This document shows, in pieces, positions 62,144-64,000 of a stretch of DNA of 64,000 nucleotides. Source of the DNA: Candidatus Physcocola equi (GTDB lineage Bacteria; Bacteroidota; Bacteroidia; Bacteroidales; Paludibacteraceae); assembly GCA_018064855.1 (NCBI GenBank), contig JAGHUM010000043.1, positions 36,289-100,288 of the forward strand, in the 5' to 3' direction. Position 1 is the stretch's first letter. Each line of letters starts with the position of its first letter. The position numbers and the translations under genes were made by a program. Under the pieces are notes generated by a model. The model saw only the letters and a program-made list of their open reading frames with translations, was not told the origin of the DNA and made no database searches.

Positions 62144-64000
62144 TTATCTGCCACACATCACCAAAAGGATATTCACATCACTTGGCGAAACGCCAGGTAT
62201 TCGGCTGGCCTGCGCGATGGTTTCCGGATCTATTTTAGTGAGTTTTTGACGTGCTTCCGTGGAAAGGGACTGTATGGAACTGTAATCAAATTTGCCTTTA
62301 ATGCGGATATTCTCCAAGCGGTGCAGCTTGTCGGCCACCTGAGTCTCACGTTCTATGTATCCGCTGTATTTGATCTGAATTTCCACCGCCTCCACGATTT
62401 CCTCTTTGCGGTTTTCAATCTGCTCGATGCGTTCCTTCAATGCAGGGATGGCTTCAGAGAGTTGCATGATGGTAAGTTGCGGACGCCCAACCAGGTCTTT
62501 CAGTTTGCAGCCTCCGCTCAGCGGTGTGGTGCCTGCGCTTTCCAGGAAACCGTTGATATGGCTTGGACTGACAGAATAGGTGTCGATGAAATGGCGCAAA
62601 CGCTCAATCATTTCCTGCTTTTGGCGGAAGAGTTGCATACGCTCTTCTGTTGCCAGGCCAATCGCATAACTCTTGGCGGTCAGACGTGCATCTGCATCGT
62701 CTTGTCTCAGCAATATACGGTATTCCGCACGAGAGGTAAACATACGATAAGGTTCGTCCACCCCTTTCGTCACAAGGTCATCGATCAACACGCCGATGTA
62801 CGACTCATCGCGTCCGAGTACCAAAGGCTCTGCTTTTGCACAATACTGGTGTGCGTTGATACCAGCCACGATGCCCTGTCCGGCAGCCTCCTCATAACCT
62901 GTTGTACCATTCACCTGTCCGGCGAGGAACAAGCCAGGCACTACCTTGCTTTCCAAAGAATGCTTCAACTGGGTAGGATCAAAGAAGTCATATTCAATAG
63001 CATATCCCGGACGATAGAGTTGCACATGCTCCAATCCGGCGATGGTCTGCAAGGCTTCAATTTGAATGTTCATCGGCAGGCTTGAAGAGAAACCGTTGAT
63101 ATAATATTCCTGTGTGGTTTCTCCCTCTGGCTCAATAAAAATAGGGTGACTTTCCTTATCGGCGAAAGTCACGATTTTCGTTTCCACACTTGGGCAGTAA
63201 CGCGGTCCAATGCTCTTAATCTGTCCGTTGTAGAGCGGCGAGTCGGGCAATCCCTTGCGCAAGATGTCGTGTGTGGTGGCGTTGGTCTGTGTAATGAAGC
63301 AAGGACGCTGTTGCAGCGGTCGTGCATTAAAGTCGAGGTAAGAAAACTTATGGAAATCGGTTTCGCCATCTTGGCGTGTCATTCTATCAAAATCAATGGT
63401 TCGTCCGTCCAGTCGGGCGGGCGTTCCTGTTTTCATTCTATCGGTAGAGATACCGAGTTCTCGAAGTTGGTCGGTGAGTCCGAACACCGCAGGTTCGCTA
63501 ATGCGTCCGGCCTGGATCTGCGTGCGACCGCAGTGGATAAGTCCACCCAAGAATGTACCGGCAGTAATCACCACAGCAGCCGCCTTAAAAGTAGCACCCA
63601 TGGCGGTTTTCACTCCAGCCACCTTGCCATTTTCCAGTTCCAGTCCAATCACGGTATCCTGCCACATAGACAGGTTTTCGGTGTTTTCAAGAATGTCGCG
63701 CCATTTCTCGCTGAATTTCTGTCGGTCGCTTTGAGCGCGAGGGCTCCACATGGCAGGACCTTTAGATCGGTTGAGCAAACGGAACTGAATGGCGGTAAGG
63801 TCGGTGACGATGCCACACATACCTCCAAGCGCATCCACTTCGCGCACAATCTGCCCTTTGGCGATACCCCCCACAGCGGGGTTACAACTCATCTGCGCGA
63901 TTTTATGCATATCCATGGTGATGAGCAGCGTCTTGCTCCCCAAGTGGGCAGCCGCCGAAGCCGCTTCACAGCCAGCATGGCCTGCACCTACTATGATGAC
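62144..64000 (-). CDS. mnmG: tRNA uridine-5-carboxymethylaminomethyl modification enzyme MnmG (5' end outside window)
   Basis: About 619 codons visible. The 5' end is cut by the right edge; the visible start VIIVGAGHAGCEAASAAAHLG is the FAD-binding Rossmann motif within the first ~20 residues of MnmG. Further motifs: MSCNPAVGGIAKGQIVREVDALGG, GPAMWSPRAQSDRQ, RTPARLDGRT-like KTGTPARLDGRT, VNGTTGYEEAAGQGIVAGINA and EPYRMFTSRAEYRILLRQDDAD, and the GidA C-terminal helical domain to the stop. With MnmE it modifies U34 of several tRNAs; MnmA elsewhere in the window acts on the same nucleotide. Confidence 0.97.
   Translation of the reverse strand, partial: VIIVGAGHAGCEAASAAAHLGSKTLLITMDMHKIAQMSCNPAVGGIAKGQIVREVDALGGMCGIVTDLTAIQFRLLNRSKGPAMWSPRAQSDRQKFSEKWRDILENTENLSMWQDTVIGLELENGKVAGVKTAMGATFKAAAVVITAGTFLGGLIHCGRTQIQAGRISEPAVFGLTDQLRELGISTDRMKTGTPARLDGRTIDFDRMTRQDGETDFHKFSYLDFNARPLQQRPCFITQTNATTHDILRKGLPDSPLYNGQIKSIGPRYCPSVETKIVTFADKESHPIFIEPEGETTQEYYINGFSSSLPMNIQIEALQTIAGLEHVQLYRPGYAIEYDFFDPTQLKHSLESKVVPGLFLAGQVNGTTGYEEAAGQGIVAGINAHQYCAKAEPLVLGRDESYIGVLIDDLVTKGVDEPYRMFTSRAEYRILLRQDDADARLTAKSYAIGLATEERMQLFRQKQEMIERLRHFIDTYSVSPSHINGFLESAGTTPLSGGCKLKDLVGRPQLTIMQLSEAIPALKERIEQIENRKEEIVEAVEIQIKYSGYIERETQVADKLHRLENIRIKGKFDYSSIQSLSTEARQKLTKIDPETIAQASRIPGVSPSDVNILLVMCGR

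Noticed and set aside
62144..64000. Frameshift or truncation of mnmG
   Set aside because: The frame is continuous to the window edge and contains the N-terminal FAD motif; it is just cut by the window.

Overview
This is a Bacteroidota chromosome segment, most likely from a Prevotella-like member of the Bacteroidales (inference). The evidence is a 2530-codon SprA/Sov type IX secretion translocon gene next to ruvA, a CotH-like protein ending in a type IX sorting-type domain, many start-proximal TAnnTTTG boxes (the Bacteroidota -7 element) with no obvious Shine-Dalgarno sequences, carboxynorspermidine synthase, and ThrE split into two genes. No rRNA, tRNA, CRISPR array or intact insertion sequence was seen.

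Layout. 1-7.1 kb: an edge-truncated AAA/DUF4143 ATPase behind two tandem palindromes, a lysR-aspT-type transporter operon, a 24-residue membrane peptide with its own promoter and terminator, a small lipoprotein, and an operon of two tandem methionine aminopeptidases plus a SUMF1-domain protein. 7.1-16.1 kb: ruvA, sprA and a small secreted protein. 16.1-20 kb: PASTA protein, RluD-type pseudouridine synthase and a membrane protein on the minus strand, then carboxynorspermidine synthase. 20.1-20.7 kb: a decayed TonB-C-terminal-domain gene. 20.8-33.6 kb: metabolic and transport genes (two NSS transporters, one with a 30-residue MetS-like subunit; class II aldolase; BASS transporter; GlsB-like protein; FabG; HrpB; CBM20-amylomaltase; CrcB).

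33.6-44.5 kb is the accessory part: a WG-repeat protein, four unrecognised genes, a ThrE exporter operon with a LysR regulator, a C-terminal agmatine deiminase remnant, and an SOS-mutagenesis cassette. That cassette is a UmuD-like autoprotease with a putative N-terminal DNA-binding region, an unrecognised gene, and umuC. Converging on it is a papain-like putative cysteine peptidase with a small acidic partner gene.

44.5-64 kb returns to core functions on the minus strand. A long co-directional run holds mnmA, hisH, hisF, a C45-type acyltransferase/hydrolase, a PaaK-type ligase, surE, a membrane protein and lpxB. It is followed by a heavy-metal RND efflux set (His-rich adaptor, pump, TolC-type channel), a hisIE whose cyclohydrolase half has lost its metal-binding cysteines, the CotH-like protein, and mnmG running off the right edge.

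The points most worth following up are the UmuD-like putative repressor cassette with a perfect 13-bp inverted repeat at its promoter, the degenerate HisIE together with the absence of hisA between hisH and hisF, the two microproteins, the peptidase/acidic-protein pair, and a structured intergenic region that may encode a small RNA.
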